Of a stretch of 64,000 nucleotides of DNA, positions 26,713 through 35,833 are shown one piece after another. Below the pieces are notes generated by a model. It was not told the origin of the DNA. It made no database searches and saw only the letters and a list, made by a program, of their open reading frames with translations. Source of the DNA: Fictibacillus aquaticus. GTDB lineage: Bacteria; Bacillota; Bacilli; Bacillales; Fictibacillaceae. Position 1 is the first letter of the stretch; each line of letters begins with the position of its first letter. The stretch is from the NCBI RefSeq assembly GCF_002245695.1, contig NZ_NOII01000001.1, positions 1,116,001 through 1,180,000 of the forward strand, read 5' to 3'. The position numbers and the translations under genes were made by a program.

Positions 26713-27605
26713 CGTTTTATTTCCTCCGTAAACGCCTCCGCATCTGCAGGAAGACTGCGTACTGCCGTTAAGTAGCGCGTCATATTTTGGTCATCTTCTG
26801 TTTTGTACGTAAAACCGTGCTCTATCGCTACGTCCTTTCCGAGTGTTCTGAACAGTTCGACAGCTGAGAACAGAGCGTCCCATGTGCTGGCTGAATGGCT
26901 GTCAGCATACGTCTTTTTGTACAAAGTCCAATAGATTTCCGGCAGGTACTTTTTGAAATACTTCCCCAGCTTTCCTGGTGAAACGTTGAAATCATGGTGC
27001 ATGCCGATCCACCAGGATGCCATTTCATCGAGTTTTGCGCGTACATACCGTTCGAACATTGCCTTCCCGTAAGGCAGTTCATCACGCCAAAGTCCTTTTG
27101 CTACGTTTTGTGACACCCACCAGAACTCATTGCAAGAACCAAAGTAGTGCGCCTCGGTAGGTTTTTTTACATGATAATCATAGTCGTTCGCCGGTTGTAT
27201 GTCTGGTAATATTCCGTCTTTGTCGAGCAACGGAATCGTAAGGCTGTCTCCGGTATATTCACCGATCGCTCGATTTGCTGTTTTTAACGTCAGATCGATA
27301 CGGTTGCCGTCTGAAAACAGCATAAGATACGCGTATGACTCCTCGATGCTCACTTTCTGTCCGATTATCTGGTCAAGCTTGTCCGGCTCCTGCATCATGA
27401 TACGGTCGCCAAAGACTGATATCCATTCTTCATCAGCTAAGAATGACGCTGTTTCTTTTACGACATACGCGATATCATAATCTTGAAACAGATCTCGTGG
27501 CGCTCTCGGGTTGGTGCGCGAGCCGTTCATGTACACCGCTCGTATACGGTCATCTTTTTCCGCTGTTTCTATAATTAAATCCATCATTTCTCTTTCGCTG
27601 CGCAT
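26709..27605 (-). CDS. aadK: Aminoglycoside 6-adenylyltransferase, ANT(6)/AadK-like
   Basis: 298 aa from the ATG at 27605, where AGGAGG sits eight bases upstream; an ATG 18 bases earlier lies before that RBS. Nucleotidyltransferase fold with NGSRTNP and the metal-binding FQDYDIAYVV, then the ANT(6) domain with GNRIDLTLK, FWWVSQNVAKGLWRDE and KYLPEIYWTLYKKTYAD. The family adenylates streptomycin at the 6 position; chromosomal aadK gives B. subtilis low-level intrinsic resistance. No mobile element is near, so it appears native. Confidence 0.88.
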   Translation of the reverse strand: MRSEREMMDLIIETAEKDDRIRAVYMNGSRTNPRAPRDLFQDYDIAYVVKETASFLADEEWISVFGDRIMMQEPDKLDQIIGQKVSIEESYAYLMLFSDGNRIDLTLKTANRAIGEYTGDSLTIPLLDKDGILPDIQPANDYDYHVKKPTEAHYFGSCNEFWWVSQNVAKGLWRDELPYGKAMFERYVRAKLDEMASWWIGMHHDFNVSPGKLGKYFKKYLPEIYWTLYKKTYADSHSASTWDALFSAVELFRTLGKDVAIEHGFTYKTEDDQNMTRYLTAVRSLPADAEAFTEEIKR

Positions 27606-27759
27606 AAGGTACCTCCTGTTCATTTCAGGTCGTATGTATATTCGCTATCATACCGGCTCTTCCTCTATACTGAGAATAACAGCCCCTGCAGAACACGGCA
27701 CGGAAAGTCGGGCTGCGGCAGATTGCTCCTGTTAATGTATAGATAAAGGAGGTCAGAAC

Positions 27760-28638
27760 ATGGATTTGCTTGCTTCTATGAATGGTTCGATGCAGTATAT
27801 CGAGGACCATTTAACAGACAACATTGATATAAAAGAAGCCGCTCGGATGTCGTATTGTTCGGAATACCACTTTAAACGGATGTTCTCTTTTCTTGCTAGT
27901 ATTTCATTGTCTGAATATATTCGACGCAGAAGGCTGACACTGGCGGCTTTTGAGATCAGGGAACAGAACGTCAAGGTCATTGATATCGCGTTGAAATACG
28001 GATACCAGTCACCTGATTCGTTCACAAGAGCTTTCCAGCAGCTTCACGGCATTACACCGTCTGAAGCGAAAAACAGCAGCCATTCGCTGAAAGCATATCC
28101 TCGCATGACCTTCCAGCTGTCCATTAAAGGAGGAAGTGAAATGAACTATCGTTTAGTTGATAAAGAGGCCTTTCATATTGCTGGGATAAAAAAACGCGTT
28201 CCGCTTGTGTTTAATGGTGTGAACCCTGAAATCGCCGCTATGTGGCAGAGTCTTAACAGTGAAACCATCCAGTTGCTTAAGAACTTATCCAATGTTGAAC
28301 CTCATGGCTTGATCAGTGCCTCAGCAAATTTTTCTGAAGGAAGAATGGAGGAAAAAGGCGAGCTCGATCACTATATCGGTGCGGCGACTACTAAAGATTG
28401 CCGTGGAGACCTTGAAAAGTATGAGATTCCTGCTGGCACATGGGCCGTTTTTGAAGCAGTTGGTCCATTTCCAGAAACACTGCAGGATGTTTGGGGCCGC
28501 GTTTATTCCGAGTGGTTCCCATCCTCAATCTATGAGCAAATTAACGGTCCTGAGATCTTGTGGAACGAACATAAAGACGTCACTTCCCCAACGTTCAGGA
28601 GCGAAATTTGGATACCCGTTAAAAAAAGAGCGCTTTAA
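27760..28638 (+). CDS. AraC-family regulator with GyrI-like effector domain
   Basis: 292 aa. N-terminal double helix-turn-helix (about 8-108) with [20 protein letters not shown] and [32 protein letters not shown]-terminal GyrI/SOUL-like ligand-binding domain (about 125-290) with [19 protein letters not shown] and a final IWIPVKK. The combination is found in multidrug- and stress-sensing regulators. AGGAGG seven bases before ATG. Divergent from aadK, which could be a target. Confidence 0.9.
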   Translation: MDLLASMNGSMQYIEDHLTDNIDIKEAARMSYCSEYHFKRMFSFLASISLSEYIRRRRLTLAAFEIREQNVKVIDIALKYGYQSPDSFTRAFQQLHGITPSEAKNSSHSLKAYPRMTFQLSIKGGSEMNYRLVDKEAFHIAGIKKRVPLVFNGVNPEIAAMWQSLNSETIQLLKNLSNVEPHGLISASANFSEGRMEEKGELDHYIGAATTKDCRGDLEKYEIPAGTWAVFEAVGPFPETLQDVWGRVYSEWFPSSIYEQINGPEILWNEHKDVTSPTFRSEIWIPVKKRAL

Positions 28639-28643
28639 AATCC

Positions 28644-28683
28644 AGGAGTGTAACAGCTAAATCATGCTGTTACGCTCCTTTTT
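28644..28683 (+). terminator. Terminator of the AraC-family gene
   Basis: 14-bp stem with one G-U pair (AGGAGTGTAACAGC / GCTGTTACGCTCCT), eight-base loop and five T. Confidence 0.88.
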
Positions 28684-28847
28684 GATGCTTATTTAAAAAA
28701 ATTCACGAAAAGTTCTTTGGATTTTCCGTTCTTTTTCTATAAAATAAAACAGCACGACTCTACTCTATTAGTACCATTTTCAGGATATACTTAAAAAGAT
28801 GGTATAAAAAGAGAAATACAAATATAGTGAAGTTGGTGTCTGTTCAC

Positions 28848-29756
28848 ATGGAAAGAAAGTTAAAAAAACAGAAAAAGCCAGGTGTACTTTCCCAAACGGT
28901 GAAGACAGGGATCATTAAGTCCAATCTTGTTCCGATGTTTGCGGGTCTGACGCTGGCATTATATACGTACAATCTGAATCCCGCTGAAAAGCTAGCAGAT
29001 GTGCTTTTTGTCTTGATTGGGACGATTCTCGTAATCGGAGCTGCCGGAACGTTTAATAACATCTACGACCGTGATATTGATGCAATTATGGAGCGCACGA
29101 AAAACAGGCCAACCGTTACAGGGGAAATCAAAGTCAAGACTGCACTTATGCTTGCAGCTGTAATGGCGGCAGCAGGTATCACCGCTCTCGCATTCACAAC
29201 GCCGCTAGCTGCCGTGCTTGGCTTTCTTGGCTTGTTCTTTTATGTGGTGCCGTACACGATGTGGAGCAAGCGCAGAACCGTTTACAACACGGAAATCGGG
29301 AGCATCTCCGGCGCGATGCCGCCACTCATAGGCTGGGCTGCAATGACAGGAACCCTTGCCCATCCTGCAGTGTTCGCATTGTTTATCATTCAAGTAATTT
29401 GGCAGATGCCTCATTTTTACGCGATCGCAATACGGCGCCATGACGAGTATAAGGCAGCCAAAATTCCGATGCTTCCTGTTGAAAAGGGTATTAAACGGAC
29501 ATATGTACAGACGAATGTGTATCTCGTTTTGCTTTGTCTGACAAGCTTTCTTTTCCTGCCTTTAAGTTTAGGGCTGACACTCGTTGCCTTATTGATTAAC
29601 GCCGGTTGGCTCGTACTCAGTATATACGGCTACAGCAAAAAGAAAGATTCCGAAAAATGGGCGAAGCTGCTCTTTATCTATTCCTTGTTTCATATGACGA
29701 TCTTGTTTTCAACGGTCATTGTTTACTCGCTCGTCGGTATTTTTATATTGAAGTAA
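28848..29756 (+). CDS. ctaB: Protoheme IX farnesyltransferase (heme O synthase)
   Basis: 302 aa from ATG 28848 (GTG 28827 in the same frame is an alternative; neither has a strong RBS). Integral membrane UbiA-fold prenyltransferase with about eight helices that adds farnesyl to protoheme for cytochrome oxidases. Metal-PPi motifs: NNIYDRDIDAIMERTKNRP and the YTMWSKRRTVYNTEIGSISGAMPPLIGW region read here in part, with HFYAIAIRRHDEYKAAKIPMLP downstream. It stands alone, away from other cta genes, so oxidase genes must lie elsewhere. Confidence 0.9.
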   Translation: MERKLKKQKKPGVLSQTVKTGIIKSNLVPMFAGLTLALYTYNLNPAEKLADVLFVLIGTILVIGAAGTFNNIYDRDIDAIMERTKNRPTVTGEIKVKTALMLAAVMAAAGITALAFTTPLAAVLGFLGLFFYVVPYTMWSKRRTVYNTEIGSISGAMPPLIGWAAMTGTLAHPAVFALFIIQVIWQMPHFYAIAIRRHDEYKAAKIPMLPVEKGIKRTYVQTNVYLVLLCLTSFLFLPLSLGLTLVALLINAGWLVLSIYGYSKKKDSEKWAKLLFIYSLFHMTILFSTVIVYSLVGIFILK

Positions 29757-29761
29757 AGCGC

Positions 29762-29798
29762 GAAAAGGCATTCCCGCAACATTCGGGGATGCCTTTTC
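29762..29798. terminator. Bidirectional terminator
   Basis: 15-bp stem with one G-U (GAAAAGGCATTCCCG / CGGGGATGCCTTTTC), between ctaB and the convergent ArsR gene. Confidence 0.85.
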
Positions 29799-29801
29799 AA
29801 A

Positions 29802-30137
29802 TTAATTATTGTTTTCATTCTCCTGCATCTGTTTCAGATAATCTTCCAGCCTGTCGAACCGGTCATTCCATAATTGCCGGAAAGAGCCCAGCCAGGCATC
29901 GATGTCCTGAAACGGCTCCTGCTGCAGGTGATAGATCCTTTTATTCGCCGATGCTTCCACTTTCACGATGCCGGCTTTATTCAGGACACGAAGATGCTTC
30001 GATGTCTGCGGCTGCAGCATACCCAGCTTGACGGCAATCTCGCCGACAGTCAGCGGACCGTCGCGCAGCAGCTCTACAATCTGAAATCGGTTGGGCTCGG
30101 AAAGTGCGTTCATGGCTGTAATCAAATGTAAGCCCAT
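29802..30137 (-). CDS. ArsR-family transcriptional regulator
   Basis: 111 aa winged helix-turn-helix. LSEPNRFQIVELLRDGPLTVGEIAVKLGMLQPQTSKHLRVLNKAGIV is typical, read here in parts; no Cys metal-binding motif, so it is not a metal sensor. Follows the SRPBCC gene by 16 bases; in most genomes of this pair the regulator comes first. A palindrome at 30755-30776 before the operon could be its operator, giving autoregulation. C-terminus has EENENNN-type low complexity. Confidence 0.85.
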   Translation of the reverse strand: MGLHLITAMNALSEPNRFQIVELLRDGPLTVGEIAVKLGMLQPQTSKHLRVLNKAGIVKVEASANKRIYHLQQEPFQDIDAWLGSFRQLWNDRFDRLEDYLKQMQENENNN

Positions 30138-30153
30138 ATTTATTCACCTATCT

Positions 30154-30678
30154 TTATTGAAGCTTTTCAAGCAGTGCGTCCAAGCGTTCGAGCTGAGAGG
30201 CGTAGCCTTGCTCTACACCCATGTCCACGACCTGCTGAAGCGCCTCTTCTGTCACGAATTCCGTGCTTGAAATGATTTTCGTCTTTCCTTCGTACTCCAC
30301 GAATTCCATCGTCACGATCATACTCGGCATACTCTCGTTAACATTTCCTTCTTTATCTGCAAACGAATCTTTATAAACGAATTTGTTTGGCGCCTCGATT
30401 TCCTCGTAAACCGCGATTCCGCACGATTCCATCCCAAAGAAATCGCCTTGATTCTTGTCGGTGCATGTCATGCAATAATGCCACATTCCACCCGGCTTAA
30501 ACTCGAACGTATAGTTCTTCGTCTCCCAGCCTTGAGGTCCCCACCAGTTTGCCAGATGCTCACTTTCAGAAAAACATTTGAACACGAGTTCTTTCGGTGC
30601 GTTAACCACACGCTCAATAACAAGAGTCTTGCCTTCCGTGCGTGATACTAAGCTGCTTGCCGATTGATTAGCTGCCAT
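30154..30678 (-). CDS. SRPBCC/AHSA1-domain protein
   Basis: 174 aa from the ATG at 30678, eight bases after TGGAGGAG; an in-frame GTG/ATG extension upstream is not needed. AHSA1 (activator of Hsp90 ATPase-like) fold binding hydrophobic ligands: VVNAPKELVFKCFSESEHLANWWGPQGWE and FKPGGMWHYCM at the N-terminal half and LERLDALLEKLQ at the end. Operon with an ArsR regulator, an association seen in many Gram-positives. Ligand unknown. Confidence 0.85.
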   Translation of the reverse strand: MAANQSASSLVSRTEGKTLVIERVVNAPKELVFKCFSESEHLANWWGPQGWETKNYTFEFKPGGMWHYCMTCTDKNQGDFFGMESCGIAVYEEIEAPNKFVYKDSFADKEGNVNESMPSMIVTMEFVEYEGKTKIISSTEFVTEEALQQVVDMGVEQGYASQLERLDALLEKLQ

Positions 30679-30754
30679 GTTAACTCCTCCAAGTTTCATT
30701 TTTTAAATCTTGGATGACCGTTTGCTTATGTTATTTTATATATTACTACATCAG

Positions 30755-30776
30755 AATATTCCTGTAAAGGAATATT
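30755..30776. promoter_or_regulatory. Candidate ArsR operator
   Basis: Perfect palindrome AATATTCCT, GTAA, AGGAATATT, 77 bases before the SRPBCC-ArsR operon. AT-rich 9-4-9 palindromes are typical ArsR-family sites. Confidence 0.55.
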
Positions 30777-30789
30777 AGTGAATGATTTT

Positions 30790-30963
30790 TTAATTTCTTA
30801 TAAGCTCAACAATCCATATCACACCTGATCCAAGCAATGTCGTAACGAGAATATCGAACAGCAGTCCTTTTATTCCACGTTTTCTATAGCTCTCTTCTGC
30901 AAAATATCGAATTAAATAAAAGATTGTCATACCTGCTAAAAGACCCAAAATTTTTAATTCCAT
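30790..30963 (-). CDS. Small 57-aa membrane protein
   Basis: Starts at ATG 30963 with AAGGAG eight to ten bases upstream. Sequence MELKILGLLAGMTIFYLIRY, then FAEESYRKRGIKG, then LLFDILVTTLLGSGVIWIVE: two transmembrane helices separated by a basic loop. The reading frame, RBS and amphipathic pattern look like a real small membrane gene. No family recognised. It lies between the serine hydrolase terminator and the ArsR operator. Confidence 0.65.
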   Translation of the reverse strand: MELKILGLLAGMTIFYLIRYFAEESYRKRGIKGLLFDILVTTLLGSGVIWIVELIRN

Positions 30964-31078
30964 GTGTTTCTTAACTCCTTATCCTATTATCCGCTGCGTA
31001 AATCCATTTGCTCACTGATTGGACTAAACAGCTCATAATGCAAGTTTACCATTCTTTTTTCTTCTTTTTACATAACTT

Positions 31079-31103
31079 AGGCACTTGCTTGTGGCAAGTG
31101 CCT
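31079..31103 (-). terminator. Hairpin after the serine hydrolase gene
   Basis: Perfect 10-bp stem AGGCACTTGC/GCAAGTGCCT with loop TTGTG, 20 bases after the stop at 31123. The U-tract is poor. Confidence 0.6.
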
Positions 31104-31122
31104 GAAATTAAGCTGAATACAG

Positions 31123-32652
31123 TTAAGAACGCGGCATATGAACGCTTTTATTAACCAAGATCCCTGTCGGTTCACCGCACTGTTTCCGATCGAACGTGAT
31201 TAGCACGTTTCCGGCCACGACGGTATCATAGCTGATAATCTTGCACTCATGCGATGCATCGTCATATTGGTCGTAGCAGTGCAGCGTTTTATTTATCACG
31301 TGAAACTGAAGTAAATCGCTGTTTTTCTTATAGATTCCAATAAAATCAAGCAGATGTCCAGGGTCGTATTCGTAATCCGGAATAGGCGATACCTTTTCAC
31401 AAGTGACGCCGTCGACCATGATCTGTGTGACCGGATCCTCGCCATTTTCGTGGAACCCGACAGATACTTGCTCCCCATCAATCATTCCGATAAAACGGTC
31501 CCTGCCAAACGGAGCAAGTACGGTTTCTTCGCCATTCAGCTTAAAATACAGCTGACCATCTGCCTCCCGAACACTTACATAACCCTTCCATGCACCAGTA
31601 TATGTCCCTTCACAAAGTTCCGGTCTGATCACTGGTCCGTTGTAAGGTTCAGTGCTGTCGGTTGAATCCTCTCGAATATATTCATTAAAGATTGACGCGA
31701 TGATATCGAGGGCAGAGTCCCAGAATCCGTGGCGTCCGTTCGTCAAGAGGACGACACCAATCTCACTGTCTGGAACTGCGTACATCCAAGCTCCGTAATT
31801 TTGGACTGCCCCATCATGCCAAAGACGCTTCACTGAACGGAAGTAATCCACCTCGATCGCAAGCCCGTAACCGCTGCGATCCGGTAAATAATAATCGCCG
31901 TGAATGGTATACATTTCTTTTATCGATTCTGCAGATAAAAATCCGTCACCCTCCTTCAGCAGCATCTGTACAAATTTTCCCATGTCCGATGTTGATGAAA
32001 TGGCAAAACTAGAAGGCAGATGCGCTGAGTTTCCGGGAAGTCCAGCCAATTGCGACAATTCTTTAAACGCAGTGTGATCAAAACCTGAGTTCGTCATGCC
32101 GAGCGGCTCGAATACGTACTCTTTTACAAGATCAGCATAATATTTTCCTGTTACAGCTTCTGCGACATAACCTGCTGTATCAATGCCAAGATCGCTGTAG
32201 CACCATGTTTTTCCAGGTGCAAATAACAGGTTGTATTGCGGCAGACTGCGGACAAGCTTTTCTAATCCGTCAGGCTCCATGCTGCCAAACGCTTCGAACA
32301 CGTGCGGCAATCCAGATGTGTGACTGAGCAGCATACGCGTTGTCACTGCATTTGCTGCCTCCTCATCCTCTAAAGTGAACCATGGTATATATTTAACAAT
32401 CGGCGTATCAAGATCTAGCAATCCTTCTTCAACGATCTTCATGATTAATACGCCTGTCAAAGTCTTAGTGAGTGAGCCAATATAGAATGGTGACTCTGTA
32501 CTGGCCGGCTCTGCCCCTTCCCAAGTTCCTGAAGTGCCATACCCATTTTCATATATGACTCCGTCCTTATCCACGACTGCAATTGCAAGTCCTGGAACTG
32601 CGGCAGTTTTCATTTTTTCATTTATCATTTGTTCCAATTTGTTAATATCCAA
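31123..32652 (-). CDS. Serine hydrolase, beta-lactamase/DD-peptidase family
   Basis: 509 aa from TTG 32652 with GAGGGA ten bases upstream. N-terminal class C-like beta-lactamase domain with SxxK at Ser60-Lys63 (IGSLTKT) and the Tyr motif at Tyr152 (WCYSDLG, the YxN equivalent); the KTG-equivalent region is RLWHDGAVQNYGAW. The last 170 residues form a lipocalin-like C-terminal domain often fused to such hydrolases. No signal peptide is seen, so it may be cytoplasmic, like esterase or peptidase members. Single gene. Confidence 0.85.
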   Translation of the reverse strand: MDINKLEQMINEKMKTAAVPGLAIAVVDKDGVIYENGYGTSGTWEGAEPASTESPFYIGSLTKTLTGVLIMKIVEEGLLDLDTPIVKYIPWFTLEDEEAANAVTTRMLLSHTSGLPHVFEAFGSMEPDGLEKLVRSLPQYNLLFAPGKTWCYSDLGIDTAGYVAEAVTGKYYADLVKEYVFEPLGMTNSGFDHTAFKELSQLAGLPGNSAHLPSSFAISSTSDMGKFVQMLLKEGDGFLSAESIKEMYTIHGDYYLPDRSGYGLAIEVDYFRSVKRLWHDGAVQNYGAWMYAVPDSEIGVVLLTNGRHGFWDSALDIIASIFNEYIREDSTDSTEPYNGPVIRPELCEGTYTGAWKGYVSVREADGQLYFKLNGEETVLAPFGRDRFIGMIDGEQVSVGFHENGEDPVTQIMVDGVTCEKVSPIPDYEYDPGHLLDFIGIYKKNSDLLQFHVINKTLHCYDQYDDASHECKIISYDTVVAGNVLITFDRKQCGEPTGILVNKSVHMPRS

Positions 32653-32885
32653 TGATTGTATCCCTCGCTTTTCATATTCCCCTACAGTAAGTATTAGATT
32701 TGTTACCCTGTTATTCCTTCATTATAACTTTTACAGTTGATTTACAATTTTCGTGTAAAATCAGAGTTTTATTTATGTAATCCTTGTTTATAAGTTTTGT
32801 ATATCCATTTTCTAACAATTCGGTATTCGCATAAATTCTTTAATTCTAGTAAACTGTAAGAACTTTAGGAAAGAAGGGATGATAA

Positions 32886-33464
32886 TTGAGTAATACGTTG
32901 AACCAGTTGATTGAGGATAATAGAAGTGTTCATGTTCTGTATTCCTATAACGGGATGAAGAGTTACATCGAACAGGCTGTGAGCTATATCCAAAATGGGG
33001 TTGAGGCGGGAGATTATATTGTATTAATCGAAAACGAACGAAATTACCGTATTATTCACAAAGAATTGATCCTCTGTCTTAGTAAAGATGAGATGAAGCT
33101 CGTCCATTACGTCAACAACTTTGATTTCTATTACTCAAGCGGCAGTTATCATCCTCCTGCCATTGTGGACTATTTCAATAAAACAGTTCAGCAATATGTG
33201 GAAAATAAACTGCCTTTCCGCTCATGGGCACATGTGGAATGGGCAACGGTAAAAGACCCGCTGTACCTGATTGAAGAATTAGAGGAAATCGTAAATGAGG
33301 TTGTCAATGAACTGTCGTTTTCACACGTTTGCGCGTACGAGGCAGCAAGAATGCCCGACCACCTTAAAAAAATCTTGTTGGAAACCCATCCTTTTATTCT
33401 CATGGAGGATGAAATCTTTCCGTCCGAGCACTACCAGAATTCGAGTGATATAAAATTATTATAA
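32886..33464 (+). CDS. MEDS-domain protein
   Basis: 192 aa from a TTG start with AGAAGGGATG upstream. RSVHVLYSYNGMKSYIEQAVSYIQNGVEAGDYIVLIEN matches the MEDS domain (DcmR-type sensory domain), read here in part; the rest includes HVEWATVKDPLYLIEELEEIV and a conserved CAYEAARMPDHLKKILLETHPFI. MEDS proteins sense small metabolites or regulate anti-sigma and kinase pathways. Single gene, strong terminator; partner unknown. Confidence 0.75.
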   Translation: MSNTLNQLIEDNRSVHVLYSYNGMKSYIEQAVSYIQNGVEAGDYIVLIENERNYRIIHKELILCLSKDEMKLVHYVNNFDFYYSSGSYHPPAIVDYFNKTVQQYVENKLPFRSWAHVEWATVKDPLYLIEELEEIVNEVVNELSFSHVCAYEAARMPDHLKKILLETHPFILMEDEIFPSEHYQNSSDIKLL

Positions 33465-33493
33465 AAAGCTTAGGTCAATTTCCTAAGCTTTTT
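33463..33493. terminator. Bidirectional terminator
   Basis: Perfect AAAAAGCTTAGG/CCTAAGCTTTTT stem with seven-base loop between the MEDS gene and convergent ada. Confidence 0.88.
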
Positions 33494-33500
33494 GCTATCA

Positions 33501-34553
33501 TTACCTGCTCTGACTCACTTCTTTCATCTGCTTTTCGTGATTAATAAGCCATTCTTTCCTTGCCAGCCCTCCTGCATAACCGCACAAATCCCCGTTGGCG
33601 TTGATGACGCGATGGCATGGAATGATAACCGCCAGCTGGTTCGTACCATTCGCTCTCGCTACGGCACGGTATGAAGACGGACGTCCAAGCGCTGCGGCGA
33701 TGCTCGAATACGATGCCGTACTGCCCGGGGAAATCTTTAGCAGCTCTTTCCAAACATTCTTCTGAAAATCTGAGCCGATCATATGCACCGGCGTCTCGAA
33801 CCGGTCAAGACGTCCGCTGAAATAAAGGTCAAGCTCATGGCGAATGGATGTTATTGGAGATGTATCACCTGGCACGATCGCTGCTTTCGTTTTCTGTCTC
33901 AAGCGTTCCACCTCGCGCTCAAGTCCGCGCCGGTCTATAAACTCCAGCAAGTAAAGCGCCTTGTCATCTGCAATTGCAATCATTGGTCCAAGCTCTGTAT
34001 CAATCCAGCTTGCTTTAAGAAGCTTGCTGCTTCCAGAACGTGACGGCGGCGCGCCCATGAACCGTGAAAATGCATCGCGGAAACCGCTGCCCGACTCATA
34101 GCCTGCTGTTAATTGAGCGTCAATCACGGCTCCGCCTGAACGGATCTGTTTCATCGCAAGACCCATCCGCCGCGCGCGGGCATACTCCACGAACGTCATG
34201 CCAAATCGTTTCTTAAACTGCCGTCGTGCCGTCGAGGCATCGACAGACAGCTCTTTAAAATCCGCATCGCGCCAGCGTTTTTCCGGATTCTCCTCCACTG
34301 CCTGCACAAGCTTCTGCACCACATCCGACACCTGATTCGGATGAGAAAGCGGCCGGCAGCGCTTGCAAGGCCGATAGGAAGCAAGTAATGCCTCTTTGGC
34401 GTTTGTGTACCATTCACAATTCTCGAATTTCGGCTTTCTTGCCGGGCATGTTGGACGGCAGAAAATACCGGTCGATTTTACCCCTACAAAAAATACACCT
34501 TCATATTCTGATTTTTTCTCGACAAGTGCCTGATAGAATTCCTGTTCTCTCAT
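33501..34553 (-). CDS. ada: Full-length Ada: DNA repair methyltransferase and activator
   Basis: 350 aa with all three Ada parts in one chain. N-terminal zinc domain with Cys32, Cys36, Cys63 and Cys66 (FCRPTC, CKRC), where Cys32 takes methyl groups from phosphotriesters; AraC helix-turn-helix (about 80-180) with LSVDASTARRQFKKRFG; C-terminal O6-methylguanine methyltransferase with Cys313 in IIPCHRVI. B. subtilis splits these between AdaA and AdaB, so the fused E. coli-like layout is notable. Methylated Ada should activate its own gene. Confidence 0.94.
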   Translation of the reverse strand: MREQEFYQALVEKKSEYEGVFFVGVKSTGIFCRPTCPARKPKFENCEWYTNAKEALLASYRPCKRCRPLSHPNQVSDVVQKLVQAVEENPEKRWRDADFKELSVDASTARRQFKKRFGMTFVEYARARRMGLAMKQIRSGGAVIDAQLTAGYESGSGFRDAFSRFMGAPPSRSGSSKLLKASWIDTELGPMIAIADDKALYLLEFIDRRGLEREVERLRQKTKAAIVPGDTSPITSIRHELDLYFSGRLDRFETPVHMIGSDFQKNVWKELLKISPGSTASYSSIAAALGRPSSYRAVARANGTNQLAVIIPCHRVINANGDLCGYAGGLARKEWLINHEKQMKEVSQSR

Positions 34554-34856
34554 CTTTCTGCCTCCTTTTTTATATAAAGTGTACCCATTAATTCAGCCGT
34601 CTGCCGACGAAAATCAGGCATGGATATTTTTATTTTACTGACTTTAAACCTGCTGAACATACGGCGTATGCTTTCTTTTCAAAAATGCTGTTGTGCATGC
34701 GGGCCGCTTGTTTTGCAATGTTGAATAAGCGTTGCTCTTTCAAACCCGTACATCTGAGTAAAATGCATCAGCTGATGTTTATAATAATCTATCACCTATG
34801 TGTTTGGACATTCCATTATATGGTACTATTTTATTTATAAAAAGGGGGCTGAAATC

Positions 34857-35738
34857 ATGAATGCATTACAAGGGATTGTCAAGCGCAGCCAATTGACAAA
34901 GCAGGAACTTGATGACATCAAAGTTCTAGAGGATATTTGTTCTAATTATGAAAACATTACTTTGAAACTTAACTGGAGCATGCTTCGCGACAATAAACGT
35001 GATTCAGAAAATCATATTTTTTATTATGAAAATAACGTTCTTGTCGGGTTTCTCGGACTCTATTATTTTGGCAGAGACGAAATTGAAGCAAGCGGCATGG
35101 TGCATCCTGAATACAGACGCCGCGGGATTTACAAACAGCTGGTGCAAACAGCAAAGGAAGAGTGCTCTTCCCGCAGCATCAGCTGTCTCATTCTGATCTG
35201 CCCAGGCAATTCGGCAAGCGGACACGCCTTCTGTAAAAATGTTGGCAGTGATTACTCGTTTACTGAATATTATATGGAGCGCAATGACAACACACTGATG
35301 GACATTCCCGCTGTTTCAGGACTCGGAATCCGGCAGGCGATGAAAGAGGACCTAGATGCCATAGCCCGACTGAATCAGAACGGGTTTGACATGGCATTGG
35401 AGGATGCGGCGAACTTCGCTTCATCCAGCCTTTTAAAAGGTGATACGCTGATTGCGGAGCTTAACGGAACAGCAATTGGAAAGCTGAATTTAAGGGATAC
35501 AGACAATCATGCGTTCATATATGGTTTTGTCGTTGCCAAGGAATTCCGCGGGAAAGGCTACGGGCGCAACATTTTAATGAACGCGGTCGTTTATAGCCAA
35601 GAAAAGATGAACAGATTACATCAGTCACTTGAGGTTGCAGCGACTAACGACCGGGCGCTTGGCTTGTACAAGTCATGCGGCTTTGTCGAGAAAAGCAAGA
35701 TTGATTATTATGAATTGAAGAAAGGGGTTCATTTCTAA
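34857..35738 (+). CDS. Tandem GNAT acetyltransferase
   Basis: 293 aa from ATG 34857, after AAAGGGGG; an earlier in-frame ATG lies before that RBS. Two GNAT domains: N-terminal (about 1-150) with SGMVHPEYRRRGIYKQLVQTA as its acetyl-CoA motif, and C-terminal (about 160-293) with VAKEFRGKGYGRNILMNAV and ATNDRALGLYKSCGF. Twin-GNAT proteins include mycothiol synthase-like enzymes, but Bacilli make no mycothiol. Acceptor unknown. About 240 bases of the upstream gap hold no gene, only short palindromes such as CATCAGCTGATG. Confidence 0.82.
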   Translation: MNALQGIVKRSQLTKQELDDIKVLEDICSNYENITLKLNWSMLRDNKRDSENHIFYYENNVLVGFLGLYYFGRDEIEASGMVHPEYRRRGIYKQLVQTAKEECSSRSISCLILICPGNSASGHAFCKNVGSDYSFTEYYMERNDNTLMDIPAVSGLGIRQAMKEDLDAIARLNQNGFDMALEDAANFASSSLLKGDTLIAELNGTAIGKLNLRDTDNHAFIYGFVVAKEFRGKGYGRNILMNAVVYSQEKMNRLHQSLEVAATNDRALGLYKSCGFVEKSKIDYYELKKGVHF

Positions 35739-35833
35739 TCTCCTGCATCGGCGCACATCTTACCCCCATAAAGATACCTTTTGAAGTTAATAGTTTAGGA
35801 TGAACCGTTTTATTGACAGGGGGAAAGTTAGTT

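Noticed and set aside
34554-34856. A gene or RNA in the gap between ada and the tandem GNAT
   Set aside because: Only short palindromes (CATACGGCGTATG, CATCAGCTGATG) and AT-rich promoter sequence; no frame with an RBS.
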